Below, one piece after another: positions 12,647-25,600 of a stretch of DNA of 64,000 bases. Source of the stretch: Cephalotus follicularis (Eukaryota; Streptophyta; Magnoliopsida; Oxalidales; Cephalotaceae). The stretch lies in the NCBI GenBank assembly GCA_001972305.1, contig BDDD01001387.1:124001-188000 (forward strand), read 5' to 3'. The notes beneath the pieces were generated by a model. The model made no database searches. It was not told where the DNA came from and saw only the letters and a program-made list of their open reading frames with translations. The first letter of the stretch is position 1; each line of letters starts with the position of its first letter. The translations under genes were made by a program, and so were the position numbers.

Positions 12647-13788
12647 TCAAGAGGATCTGGGAGGAGGTTGTTGTGGATAGGTGTTTTGAAGCATTTGGAT
12701 TACTGGGGCCATTTGAGCATCTTGTGAATCAAGGCGAGTCATGAGAGTGGCTTGATTATCGTAGATTTGATCCACTCTTCCTCGAATATAGTCAATATTT
12801 GCTTGCGCCACGTCCATCCTTGCTTGGAGTGAGTCCAAGGTAGGTATGCTACCTCTACTACTACTTCCTCCAGCAACATTTGGCCTCACTTCAAACTGAA
12901 GTTCCTCATCTTCTTCTTCTGCGTCATCTCCACAAATTCCAACAGACTGTTCCCTCACGGGGCTCTACCTGCTACTTGTTGCTTCACCCATAATCCGTCC
13001 TCAAATTTGATATTGCAACTTTTAAGTCCGGATTTATTTATGAGTTGCTTGGTTTTAGGTTTAACATTGTGCTCATCCGATATATCAAGATTTAAAGAGG
13101 CTAGAATCCTACTAATGAGCATAGGATATGGAATGTGGTTTGGTCTAGATAGAATGTGATTAATGATAAGATAAGGGAGGTTAACTAGAGTGCCATTTTT
13201 GATACATGCCAATAATTTGAGGTCTCGCTCGGATGGTAAAGTGTGCGAGCCTTCCCTAGGTAACAAGATGTTTGTAATAATCAGCAAGAGAATGCGAGTG
13301 GCAATAGGTAAGTGATGGTCATAAAAGGATTGAAATTGGATCGTTCTAGACAAATTTGTAAAGCATCCAATTTTTCTATTTCATTAAAATTAGTGATTCC
13401 GGAACAAGGAATTCCTAATAATTTGGCAATTGTTTCAGAAGAAATTTCAATACGGTTGCCAAGAATGAATGATTTAGCAACATAGCTACTGGTTTTCTCT
13501 AGATTGGCATAGAAAAAATTTGACTAACCTAGGGTAAATAATGTGGGATGAGCACAAGTAATCAAACCAACCCATATTTTCTAGCCAAAACTTAATAGAT
13601 GCAATATTGTTAACCAAAATGTCTCTATCTAACCACTTTTCATGTTGAAGCTTGACAGAATTTAGCACGAAGTTATACCTTTGTTCATTCTCTTTGGAGA
13701 GAAAGAGATCGTCGTCAAAATCGTTGATAGGGTTTGAGTTTCTCGCAGGCCTGGAAGTGCCAACGCTCTTACTCTTCTTGGAAGCCAT
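12647..13788 (-). pseudogene. Extra ORF downstream of Copia pol
   Basis: Three minus-strand fragments (13788-13486, 13353-12955, 12958-12647) read as one broken protein of about 380 residues. It starts MASKKSKSVGTSR at 13788 and carries FVLNSVKLQHEKWLDRD and a WFDYLCSSHIIYPRLVK segment, then LIITNILLPREGSHTLPSER, and ends in an acidic and coiled-coil tail (DSLQARMDVAQANIDYIRG). It resembles the plant proteins annotated as putative plant transposon protein (PF20167-like) and occupies the place of the env-like ORF of SIRE1. I see no signal peptide or membrane segment, so an envelope function is not supported. A stop and frameshift between the fragments make it inactive here. Confidence 0.55.
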
Positions 13789-14195
13789 AAATATCAGTAG
13801 AAATGGTTTGGGAGAGGTGTGAATCGAGTTTTGACAGTGTTTAGAGGAGTGTGTTTGAGAGAAAGAGGGAAAAATCGAGTTTTAAAAATTGATTCCCGCA
13901 TCAACGGTCTACTGGGCGTTTTGAGCCAGTCGGCTGGATATTGAGACAGTCGACTGGATAAGGACACCAGTCGGCTGGATTCTGCGGAAATTGAATATGC
14001 AGATTTTGAGCTTCCCTTTGTTCCGAAAATCCATAATCAGCTATTATTAACTAATTGTGACTTAAATACTTGAGCATTTTGATGTATTTGAGTTAAAACT
14101 CAATGTTGGATGCATGACATTAGTTTGAAAATCATTTCATACACATCAAAACACATAATTGACATTCAAAGTTCGCAAAAGCACACATAAAAGGA

Positions 14196-14913
14196 TTAAG
14201 AGGGATTTTGCATACCCAACTCCCTTCGCAAAGCGCTGAACCTTTCGTTGTCCAGTGGCTTGGTGAAAATGTCTGCAACTTGATTCATAGTGTCAATATA
14301 TTCAAGCACAATATCACCTTTTTCAACATGATATCTAAGAAAGTGATGTCGAATTTCAATATGCTTAGTCTTTGAGTGTTGGACAAGATTTTTACTTAAA
14401 TTAATGGCACTAGTATTATCACATTTAATGCACACATTATCAATGTATATGCCAAAATCATGAAATTGTTGTCTTAATCATAACACTTGTGCACAACAAC
14501 TACCCGCTGCCACATATTCGGCTTCGATGGTAGAAAGAGCAACGCTATTTTGTTTCTTTGAAAACCAAGACACTAAAGAGTTACCAAGAAATTGGTACGT
14601 GCCACTCGTGCTCTTTCTATCTATTCTACAACCATCATAATCGGCATCGGAATATGCATGCAAATTAAACCATGAATCTTTTGAATAAAATAAGCCAAGC
14701 AGTGGAGTGTATGCAAGATATCTAAAGATATGCTTAACCGCAATCAAATGAGTTTCTTTATGACAAGATTGAAATCTAGCACAGAGACATACACTAAACA
14801 TTTTGTCCGGTCTACTTGCGGTGAGATAAAGAAGAGATCCTATCATGCTTCTAAAGAGTTTTTGATATACCTCTTTACCATTCTCATCTTTGTCAAGTTT
14901 GGTCGTTGTACTC
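14196..14913 (-). pseudogene. Copia RT C-terminal part and RNase H
   Basis: The minus-strand fragments 14913-14478 and 14435-14196 contain MIGSLLYLTASRPD (conserved after the RT domain), SKKQNSVALSTIEAEYVA (RNase H) and IKCDNTSAINLSKN with HIEIRHHFLR. These are standard Copia RNase H blocks. A stop at about 14476 separates them. The coding sequence continues across the solo LTR to 15802. Confidence 0.85.
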
Positions 14914-15796
14914 TGTAACACCCCGCGCCCGCAGGACGGACACGTGGCATTACGCTCTACCCAATATACAAAACAATGGTCGGGACTAGCAATATAAAAT
15001 GCGGAAAAACTTAAAACTTTGCAATATATATATCAGTTGCGGAAGAAACAATACACTGATCCATACATACGATACAATTTCCTTTACAATACAAGTCTTT
15101 TCAAAACATTAACAATCTTTCAATACAATACACTCCAATCTCTCACAACTAACTCCTCGGTGTCCAAGCAGTCAAGCGATCAACGGTCCTCAGTCTTTCT
15201 GTCCACTGCTACCTGCTGCCCTACCTATGCAGCACACAAAGGTACAACACAGCCCCACCCCGAAGGATGGGGTTAGCCACACTGACTAAGCAGAAACCCC
15301 ATGCAGCATGTATGCAAGTACAATGTGCAATATCGGTGACAATTTATACAATAACAATGTGCGGTGTACAATATCAATGCATGACATGGCAAATGTACAT
15401 GTACAATTGGCGATCAGACTATCCGTATGACAATGGCCCAACATAGCATACGGATAGGATCTATAACAATCAATAATCACTGCTCTTGTTGATGGAGATG
15501 CAATTCCAGCTGCAATAGAGGAAGGTGGAGGCTGCCAGCAAGAGGGAGAGAGAGAGAAGATAGAGAGAGGAGAGGAAATGAGAATCATGAGAGAAAAGAG
15601 AGAAAATTGACTTAAATAGTCAATTCGATCAACTCTCCAAAACTCGGCCCAAAATCCTGACTATACATGCATATAACCAATACAATATCAATAGGTATAA
15701 GAATACCTCAATACAATACGGTTCAGTACGGTCCAATATGGTACAGTACGGTACGATGTATGCATGAACAGTATCAAAGGGAATTCGGTCGTCACA
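14914..15796 (+). mobile_element. Solo LTR (Gypsy-type), 883 bp, target duplication TACTC
   Basis: It begins TGTAACACCCCGCGCC at 14914 and ends GGTCGTCACA at 15796, with the same 5-bp direct repeat TACTC at 14909-14913 and 15797-15801. No coding sequence lies inside. It interrupts the minus-strand Copia pol between the RT core and the RT tail, so it is younger than that element. Such termini are typical of chromovirus-like Gypsy LTRs. Confidence 0.9.
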
Positions 15797-16451
15797 TACT
15801 CATTGGAGTCTTGCAAGGTCTAGAGTTCCCATTCCAAATCGTTTGAGTAGATCTTTAATGTATTTGGATTAGTTGATGAATGTGCCTTCATTTCCTTGAG
15901 AATTTTGAAACCCTAGGAAGAACTTGAGTTCACCCATCATACTCATTTCGAATTCACCTTGCATAATGTTAGAAAACTCAACGCAAAGAGAATCATTAGT
16001 AGAACCGAAAATAATGTCGTCAACATATATTTGCACAATTAAAATATCATTATGCTTGTTTTTCACAAAGAGAGTTTTATCAACTAAACCTCTTTTAAAA
16101 TCATAAACCAAGAGAAATTTTGAAAGTCTTTCATACCAAGCTCTTGGTTTTTTTAAAACCATAAAGAGCTTTTGACAATTTAAAGACATGATTAGGATAA
16201 TGCATGTTTTCAAAACCCGGAGGTTGTTCAACATAAACTTCCTCATTTATAAGGCCATTCAAAAATAAACTTTTGACATCCATTTGATGCAATTTAAAAC
16301 CTTTAAAACATGCAAAGGCCATCAATAGTCTAATTGCTTCTAATCTAGCAACGAGAGCAAAGGTCTCATCGTAGTCAATGCCTTCTTCTTGACTATAACC
16401 TTGTGCAACTAATCTAGCTTTATTTCGAATAACTAACCCATTTTCATTCAT
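15797..16451 (-). pseudogene. Copia reverse transcriptase core
   Basis: The minus-strand frames 16451-16131 and 16246-15869 carry KARLVAQGYSQEEGIDYDET, FKLHQMDVKSLFLNG, VYVEQPPGFE, then IVQIYVDDIIFGST with the YVDD catalytic box and GELKFFLGFQ. A frameshift near 16140 (KALYGFKK...) splits the two. The first catalytic aspartate (in MDVK) and the YVDD pair are present, but the gene is broken. Confidence 0.88.
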
Positions 16452-16944
16452 TTTATTTCAAAAAATCCATTTTTTTCCAATGGTGGATTGAGTTTTAGGC
16501 CTAGGAACTAAGGACCAAACATTACTCTTTTCAAATTGGTTTAGTTCTTCTTGCATGGCCACAATCCAACAATCATCTTTTACAGCATCGAAAATATTTT
16601 TGGGTTTGATATTGGAAATAAAAGCTACATTATCGCAATACTCCCTATGAGAGAAACAAGTTCTTATCCCTTCGGTAGGATTACCTATTACTTTGTTGTT
16701 TTTTACTTACTCTCTTTCTCTTCTTGCTATGGGCTCCTTAGTGACTTGAGTTGGTTGAATTTCTTCTTCGTGTACAACTTCTTCTTCAACTTTGTCTACT
16801 TCATCATCATCCTTGGAGATGTCCAAGCCTTCCAATTGGTCTATGATACCTACACCATCAACAACATTTTCCTTTCTCGGATCACTATTAGACTCTTCAA
16901 ATAAGACATGAATAGACTCTTCAATAATGAAAGTTCTCTTATTG
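16452..16944 (-). pseudogene. Copia integrase-RT linker region
   Basis: The minus strand reads an acidic linker (FIIEESIHVLFEESNSD, DDDEVDKVEEEVVHEEEI) typical between integrase and RT in SIRE-like elements. The 5' end is cut at 16945 by the inverted LTR insertion. Confidence 0.65.
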
Positions 16945-19900
16945 TGTAATACCCTGCTTGTTCGTATATGTGTTTTACGGACTTTTATCTGTTTGTGTTT
17001 GGGCTTTTTAAATCATTTTGTTATAAGTCCGTTTGCCATGTGTTTTGGGCCTATGTGTTTTGGGCTGACTGATACCAGCCCGGACTTTTGGTTATGTTAG
17101 TATGTAGGAATGTTTATGTATGGAATATGTTTATTATAATTCTTTTATTTAAAACTTAAATTAATTATTAAAACAAAATCCTTATTTTATTACTTTTAAA
17201 ATTCTATTTCCTTTATTTCTTTATTTTTTTTCTTTTTCTTTCCCTCTTTTCTCTTCCTCTCCCGTAACACTCTCTCTTCCTCTTTTATCTCACACGATTT
17301 CAATCTTATTTCCATTCTTATCTCCTGAAAATCCTCTCTTCTACCTTGTCAATCAAATTTGGTCTCCTATTTTCGTTTAAAGAGCGACATTGCCATTGTT
17401 ATATGTTATCTCTTTCCTCTCTGCAAAGCCACTGCCAATTTTGCATTCTGGGAATTCGTTTTGGTTTCTGTGTATTTGCTTCATCGTCATATCAGGTTTG
17501 TTATTCTAGTTTTGGATTAAGGGATTGTGTTGTTAGTTATGCATAACAAAGATAGTTTTTGAATCCGTATGTTTCTCCCTCTTGTTTTCCTTTTGTACAG
17601 CCATTATATACCTATGTTTTGGTGTCTCTGCGACTGTGTTTTGGCATCCATCAGGTTGGTTTCCTTTGTGTTTATGTCATGGTATTTAATCTTGGGTTGT
17701 ATGTTATCCGATTCTTGTATATAGGCTGCTAAAGTTCTGCTGGTTTTGGTTCCTGCATTTATAGGTTCTGTCATTGTGTTCCTGAGTCTGTTAGCAAGCC
17801 TGTTAGCATCATGAAAGGGGTTGTAATTTGGTCTTAGGAACTGAGAGTGGTTGTTGACAGTAAAATTGAACTAATATGAATGCATGTGATTAGAGTTCAC
17901 TTTGTTCTTCCTTGAATATAGCCACTGGTCATAGGATCATGTAAATTCTGTGTTTTTCTACTGTCTAAGTGCCATATAATGTCATATGTATATGTGTATA
18001 AGCCTCTGGTATAATGTTATACATGCTTGGATAGTTTATGCATTGAAATTTCTAAGTTTCTGCTGTTCTGTCGTCCAGAACGGTCGGCTGTTCTTATTGA
18101 CAGTCGGCTGTTTAGCATTGTGTAGTCGGCTGTTTGTATGAATCATTCGACTGCCTTGCTTTGTACAGTCGGCTAGACCTCTGTCACAGTCGACTGCCTG
18201 CAGTTTGTTTTGAGTAGTCTACCGGTCCTGTTGATTAGTCGACTGTGCTCTGTGACAGTCGGCTGTTTTGTCCAGAAAATTTCATGTTTTCAAATGTTTT
18301 GATCCGTTTGTTCTTCGAATGAATCTGGGTTTGTTCTAAACGTTGTAATGAATCTGTTTCATGTCTCTAATGATTCTCGGGCCCTTATATGAATGGTTTT
18401 GTGTCTTTTAAATTGTTGTGCTTCAAAGGGGAGTTTGATTTAACAATCTTTTCGTAAGTACTTTTATGAACGCATAAGGTACGGATGTTTCATTCCTTGA
18501 TACCCTCCTATTGGTTTTATTATAGTAAAAATATAGTTTTACTTTATGAATAATGTACGGATTTCTATCGCTCTTTGGCCATCTGGTTTTATCGAACGAA
18601 CATCAGTATTTCAAAAATAATGATTTATCAACAATCATTTCAAAACATATATCCTAACATATCCAAAATCATAATCATATCCAAGTTCGAAAATTTACAT
18701 ACTTCCAAAGATGAACGTCATGCTCATTTAATCAAAATCAGTATACTTTCAATGGTGAAAGTCATACCCGTTTAACATACTTTCAATAGTGAAAGTCATG
18801 CTCAAATTATAAAATAAGTAATATTTAACTTATTAATAAAACAGATTTTATTCAAATAAATCCAAATATCTGAAAACGAAAAATTCCATTTCAACACCAT
18901 TAGAAGATAACAAGTAACATTCGTACATTTATCATAAAAGTGAAACTAAATTGTTTCAATAAAATCAGATTAAGATAGTCAAAGAACGATAGTATCCGTA
19001 CCACATTCGTAAAAGTAAAACTGAATTCATTTCAATAAAATCAGTAGGAAGATGTCAAGGACGAAAATCCATACATCTCATTAAAACAAAATAGATTCAA
19101 TTCAAATAAAACCGAATGATAACCAAAACGAAGAATTCGTATTTTATTCGCAAAATAAAACTGAATTTATACTCTAACAAAATCGATAAGAGTGTATCAA
19201 GAAACGAAGATTCGTACTCATTAATAAAAAGTAAGACTGAATTTATTTCAATAAAATCGAAAAAGATATCCAAGAACGAAAAATCCGTGCATATCCATTA
19301 GGCAATAAAACAGGTTTTATTCAATCAAAAACTGATCGATGATAACCAAGAAAGAAGATCCATACCAAATACAGAATCTGAAATTATCTCAAATAAAATC
19401 AGAAAGATAGCCAAGAAAGAAGGACATCCGTACCTTACGTAAACACCAAAATTATCCTCAAGAGAAAATCAAGCAACCCTATGCAGCACTTCCGTTGGTA
19501 CAGTTATCTAAAAGATATAAAAACAACAATTCAAAATAAGAAATTAAAAAAAAATCCTTGCAAAAGCGTCAGCGCTTTATCTAGAACAAAGCCGAAAGCG
19601 TCGGCTCTTTCTAGCATAAGCGTCAACGTTTATCAGGACACAGACAACGTTTAAACATTTTAAAAACTCAAACTTTGAGGGCATAGCGTTGACGTTTTAC
19701 CGAAATAAAGCAGGATGGCGTCAACGCTTTACATAAACAAAACAGGATTATGCACAATTGAGGGAAGGCGTCGACACTTTGATGAAACAAAGGGGTAAGG
19801 TGTCGACGGTTTACAGAAATGAAAGAGAAAAGGCATCGATGCTTGCATGTATTTTGAGGAAGAAGTGTGGTTTATCAACCCATAACACAATGCTGTGTTT

Positions 19901-20551
19901 ATACTTGCATAAAACTAAATCATAACAGAGTTCACTAACCCTGTCTAACCCATGACATTGTACACACACCAATCACACAGACTCGTATAACACTGCACCC
20001 TGTACACACACACACACTTACTGCATGCAAAACACTTGGGCTTCACACAACACATGCACACACTGCCTACACTTAACTCACACACACAGCACACATAAAC
20101 AACACATACCCTACTCACAATACATACCTGCACGCCCACACAACACACATACTTAACACAGCGCATTCACTGCACACACACCACATGCAAAACTTCTCAC
20201 ACTCATACCCGACTGCACACACAACACATACATGACACATACTCTGCCTATACACACCCGACACACACGCACATGCAGGGGGATTCTAGTGCTGAGCATG
20301 AACCAAGGTGATAGATTTATGGCAACAAAGGAGTCTACAAAGCCAGTTAAACCAGCCCTTACATGATACCGATGGAAACAATAAGAAATGCAGAGAAACA
20401 GGGAAAGAAAAAAATATGCAGGCTAAGCTTTAAGGAAGGTGATGGTTCTATGTTCCATATCAAAATAGGAAAAAAACGAACCTGGATGAAGCCAAACCGA
20501 AGGAGAATCGCCAAGGATTCCGAGACTTGCAGTGACTGGTGGGCTCCAAGC

Positions 20552-20602
<51 letters not shown>

Positions 20603-21217
20603 GAAACAGGGGAGACAAAGAGAGATTAAACACTTGCATAATTATACAGTTTATATCACCGCATAACAAAATCTTAAACCAAAGCACAGTGAAGCAAACC
20701 TTGGTGATGAAGGAGCCGAGAGAGAAAGCGCAAGAATTTTTTACTCAACAATGGCGTCCCGAGCGTGATAGGTGAAGAAGAAGAGAAAGGAGAAAGAGGA
20801 AGATGGCCACTGTTTTAAAATGAAATAATGAGAGAGAGGGAGACGTGTGAGACAAAATGGGAGAGATAAGGAGAATAGGTGAGAGATACACGGGAGAGAA
20901 ATCTTTTAGGGAGAGAGAGATAGAAAAGAGAGAAAAGAAGAGAAAAAGAGAAAGAAAGGCAAAAAAAGAAGGAAAGAAAAAGAGAACTAAAATAAAAAGT
21001 AAAATAAATTATAAAAAAAAGGTTTTAAAATTTCCTTTCTTCACATACTAACAATTATTCAACGGTTTAAGGCTTGAATTAACTCAGCCCAGCCAAGAAC
21101 AAAACTAAAAAAAATGGATAACTCACATACCCAAAATAAATATACAATTCACACGAAAAAAAGCTTAAAAATGCCCAAATTTTTTTTATATATATACGGA
21201 AAAAACGGGATATTACA
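16945..21217. mobile_element. Inverted pair of long LTR-like arms
   Basis: The outer ends are inverted copies (TGTAATACCC at 16945, GGGATATTACA ending 21217). Moving inward, both arms show pyrimidine/purine tracts (17220-17345; 20830-21050), a word cluster (GTCGGCTG at 18060-18270; GCGTCGAC at 19560-19850) and tandem GTACGGAT units (18470-18560; 18830-19440). The arms meet near 18560-18800. Flanks (TATTG, TATGT) do not form a clean duplication, and the Copia coding sequence on either side lacks roughly 70-80 residues expected between them. The right arm matches 1-2310. Confidence 0.65.
18830..19440. repeat. Degenerate tandem repeat in right LTR arm
   Basis: About eight units of 70-85 bp, each with AAACTGAATT, TTTCAATAAAATC, an AAGA/GTCAAG segment and ATCCGTAC. 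Same repeat as 1-430. Confidence 0.7.
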
Positions 21218-22192
21218 TATGTGGTTTTCTTTAAATTAGAACGAATCATCACTCTATTTATTATATAGCATGAAATATTCACAGCTTTGGCCCAAAGGTA
21301 TATTGGTAAATTATTTTCACAAAGCATGGTTTTTCCCATTTTTTCTAGAGTTCTATTCCTCCTTTCAACAACACCATTTTGTTGAGGAGTTCTAGGAGCC
21401 GAGAAGTTATGGTAAATACCAAGTTCATCACAAAAATTTTCAAAACTAAGATTTTCAAATTCTTTTCCGTGATCACTACGAATGCTTATAATATATAGAC
21501 TCTTTTCATTTTGAATTTGTCTACCAAATTTAATGAATGAATCTAAAGCATCACTCTTTAAAGTAAAAAATATAACTCAAGTATATCTAGAGTAATCATC
21601 TACAATAACAATGTCATATTATTTACCACATATGCTTAAGGCTCTTGTTGGTCCAAACAAGTCAATGTGCAAGAGTTGTAAAACTTTTGTAGCTGAAACA
21701 ACATTTTTAGCTTTAAAATAAGTTATTGTTTGTTTGTCTTGTGCATAAGCATCACAAAGTTTGTCATTTTCAAATTTCATTTCTGGCAAACCAATGACTA
21801 AATCTGTTCTTGAAAGTTTTGCAAGAGCATCCATGCTAGCATGACCCAAACGTCTATACCAAATTTAATGAAGGAATCTAAAGCATCACTCTTTAAAGTC
21901 AAAAATATAAACCAAGTATATCTAGAGTAATCATCTACAATAACAATGCCATATTGTTTACCACCTATGCTTAAGGTTCTTGTTGGTCCAAACAAGTCAA
22001 TGTGCAAGAGTTGTAAAATTTTTGTAGCTGAAACAACATTTTTAGCTTTAAAAGAAGTTATTGTTTGTTTGTCTTGTGCATAAGCATCACAAAGTTTGTC
22101 ATTTTCAAATTTTATTTTTGGCAAACCAATGACTAAATTTGTTCTTGAAGGTTTTGCAAGAACATCCATGCTAGCATGACCCAAACGTCTAT
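21218..22192 (-). pseudogene. Copia integrase with internal 335-bp tandem duplication
   Basis: Minus-strand pieces show GAG-pre-integrase and integrase text (LGHASMDVLAK, LQLLHIDLFGPTR with the first catalytic Asp, YSRYTWFIFLTLKSDALDSF) and, at 21339-21219, YLWAKAVNISCYIINRV. The block 21523-21857 is repeated almost exactly at 21858-22192, so the first part of integrase is duplicated. Stops and shifts make it inactive. Confidence 0.8.
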
Positions 22193-22370
22193 ACCAAAGC
22201 TATTTGTCATTTACATTTGCATTAAAATAAACATTTTTGAAAGACATTTCTTTTAAATACACAACATAAACATTTCCTTGCCTATGACCAACAAACTTTA
22301 TATCATTAGTGCTAGTGTCAATAATGTGACAAAAAGAGGATTCAAATTTGACTTTATATCCTTTATCACA

Positions 22371-22680
22371 CTATTGGCTAACACTAAGCAAGTTATGCTT
22401 AAGGCCTACCACATAATACACATTTTCAATCAATTTATTTGATTTGTTACCTATTGTGCCAATACCAACAATCTTGGCTTTGTTGTTGTCTCCAAATGTG
22501 ACATTTCCTCCATCAATTTCGTTAAGTTCAAGGAAGAGACTTTTGTCATCTGTCATGTGTTTTGAGCAACCACTATCCACATACCATGGTTCTTCCACCT
22601 TGTAGTTTGCTTGCAAACATCTTTCCATGTCACACCCGTTCCCTACAATAACCAATAACCTACCGAGAACGGATATGACG
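22371..22680 (-). pseudogene. Copia aspartic protease region
   Basis: The minus strand reads EEPWYVDSGCSKHMTDDKSL, the Copia protease active-site context (DSG), followed by VTFGDNNKAKIVGIGTI and VYYVVGLKHNLLSVSQ. It is joined on the gag side to the insertion ending at 22686. Confidence 0.85.
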
Positions 22681-22685
22681 TTCCA

Positions 22686-25600
22686 CATGACAACTTCCTT
22701 TCGGAAGTCACCACATGGTTTCTATAAAACTCACTTTAAACTTCGAAATCAAAAAGTTAAACGTTTCCAGAACTTTGAAAATTTTTCTAACTCTTGAAAT
22801 TTTACGAAAATCGGGCATGTAGTATCCGTTTATAGGACTATGCCCCCTGTAAAGAAAAACACATTTTATATACACACTCCCGAAGGAGGAATCAACAGTT
22901 TATAATCGGGCTCAGCCCTCAGCAAGCCACAATTTAAAGCAGTAAATATAGGTTGGGCTCAGCCTCAACCATTTTAACTAGCAATAAAAGTAAATCTATA
23001 GGGCTCGACCCTTTTAAAAGCAAAACTATAAAGGAAAACATTATATGAAAACATTAATATAAAACATGAGAAATGCGTAATTTAATTGTTGATGTAGTAT
23101 GCTATGCATGTGTTAAAAATCTTGGTAGCATGCCCTGCCTCCGTGGTCAATCATCAACAGCAACAGACTAGTAATCACTTACCATCTTGCCTTTATCTGG
23201 AAGGGAAAGAAAAGAGAGGGGGTTAGTCCAAATGACTAAGTGAGTAGAAACAAAATACATCTCCCATAACTATGTATCAAATAATATGAGAAATAATATA
23301 AGCTCAAAGTAAAGTACAAAGTAAATCTACCATAAGAATGAAATCAAGAATCACAAAGGAAATAAAGATCCAAAGGGATAGTCAATATCCACTGAAGATG
23401 TCAAGATCCATAAGATTTCATGATCCACAAAAGGATATCGAGATCACAAAGAAATATCGAGATCCTAGAAGAATATCAAGTTCCACAAACGTTAACTCAC
23501 AAAAAGGAATCAAGATACGCAAGTATAAACGAAATCCGAGAAGGAAGTCTCGATACTCAACAATTAGCTCCACAATATAAACATAAGTCAATAAATAATA
23601 ACATGATCCACAAAAGAAATCAAGATCATCTCAAGCTCAAGACTCACGAGTACAATAAAATCAGGGTACATAAAGTATCAAGAATCAAGGATATGATCAG
23701 GAGTGGAAACTCATACTAGGTAGAATCAATAAATGAAAGAAATGAATGACCATCATGGCTCCATAAAAGGACGCTCAAACTCATCAAATGCAATAACGTA
23801 AGAATCCATGAAACAATCACAATGATCAAGTCAGTACTCTACAATATGATGGACTCACAATGAATTAACCAAGGACTCAACAAGGAAGTCCACTGAACAA
23901 ATATCATAATGAAGGCAATAATCAAATATATGAATCACAATAATATAAAATATCTGGATATCAAAGCTTAATGATATGATCATAACTCAAATGACAGTAT
24001 CAATATCAAAAATGTAATGTGCCCAAGGAGTCATAAACATATAAGAGGATGCCGGTACCAATCATATCACTGTCTCATATCCCCGCCAAATCACATGGCG
24101 TCATATTATACCCCTGCCAAATCACATGGCGTAACATCATAACTGCTGCAGCAATAATACTAGGTAAGGCTACAGGATGTGATCATCATCCATCATACAC
24201 CGGTGTAGAGTGTCTACCTCTGCCTCGAACGAGGGGCTGGCATGATCAGTGCACGGACCCACCCATCGTCCGAAAAACCCGCACGCACACTCAACCTCAT
24301 CCGAGGGACCACGTGCAATATATATATATATATCAGCAATCAAATACAGTCCAATAGGAGGGTAATGGAGCAGCTCTGCTGCACTCACACTCGGCATACC
24401 ATCATTGACAATAGTATGCCGCAGATCCGGATATGGAATCCGGGGGCAGTTTCCACATAACACCCCATCATAGACCAATGGGTCTGCTAAGTAGAGTTGA
24501 GCGTCGAACATATTCCACTCCTTGGACCGGTAATACATATCCATAATCCCGGTACCCAGCATCAGAATATAAATAGTATAACCATATAACAAGTCACAAA
24601 GTCACAAGTGTGAGAAGGTGACCGAGTCACCCAGAGCATCGAGCATATAACCGCTCGGAATCGCATCACAATCATGAATACGTTAACAGAAGACAACCGG
24701 GATACAAATCCCAACCAATATCACATATCACAAGAAACCAGGCACATATGAAAACAACATGACTCAAATAAAGAATTGCTCAACGACATCAACAGCAGAG
24801 CTCAAATATAAGAATGCGGAGACCAATCAAACTCAACAAATCCGGCCCTCAATAGCCTTTTCATAATAGAACCACAAAAGAGCACATAGCTAACAACACA
24901 ACTCCAACATGACAATACAAGCTGGAATGAATATAGCAATAGCAATAGCAATAGAACAAAATAGATCTTTGTTGAAGTCCAACAGATATAACAACAACAA
25001 CAGAAATAATATATGTCCGCAGGAGCCAATGCGGATACGATGTCACAAAGTGAAATGAATATATGATCACAAGGTCTCATATCAAGTAGAAGTTCAAACG
25101 AGAATACTCAAAGGATTCCCGAATAACAAACGTGTCATATCAATATGAACATTCAATCGGAATATCAATAGAGGGCTCAACGCAAGGGATTAGGGAATCG
25201 ATTTCAATAAAGGGTTCAAAGCAAGCGATTATAGACTCAATTACACAACGGACAATTAACAAGTCCTATCAGAGTTCAATCGAGAATGTAAATAAAGGAT
25301 TCCAAGAAACCATTATGGAATCATATAACAAGTCACATCGTATGATAAAATCAAGCAACGAAGGCCATTAACAAGTATGGGAATCAATTCCAAATCAAAT
25401 CATCAACATATCAAATGATAGTTAAGAATCGTAATAAAGCACACAACAATCATCAACGAATTTCAAACTCAAATAAGATAAAGGAAGGAGATGTTCTACT
25501 CACAATATCACAGCCGATACTTCCACGGACTAACCCCGTTAAACTTTGAACAGGTCATCGATTCTCGTCATCATTTCGAAACTCTACCATCCTTCACGCT

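Noticed and set aside
20363-21051. ORFs rich in Arg-Glu
   Set aside because: Products of GA repeats; no domain and no counterpart frame in the copy at 1-2310.
16945-21217. Single solo LTR of 4.27 kb
   Set aside because: The two halves are inverted versions of the same architecture and flanking Copia sequence is missing, so one simple insertion does not fit.
24170-24592. 140-codon minus-strand ORF
   Set aside because: Lies inside the 22686-26605 LTR-like element, with no recognisable domain and no splice context.
23330-25450. Possible CRISPR-like or satellite array
   Set aside because: Repeated phrases have no constant length or spacing; this is a plant LTR-like region.
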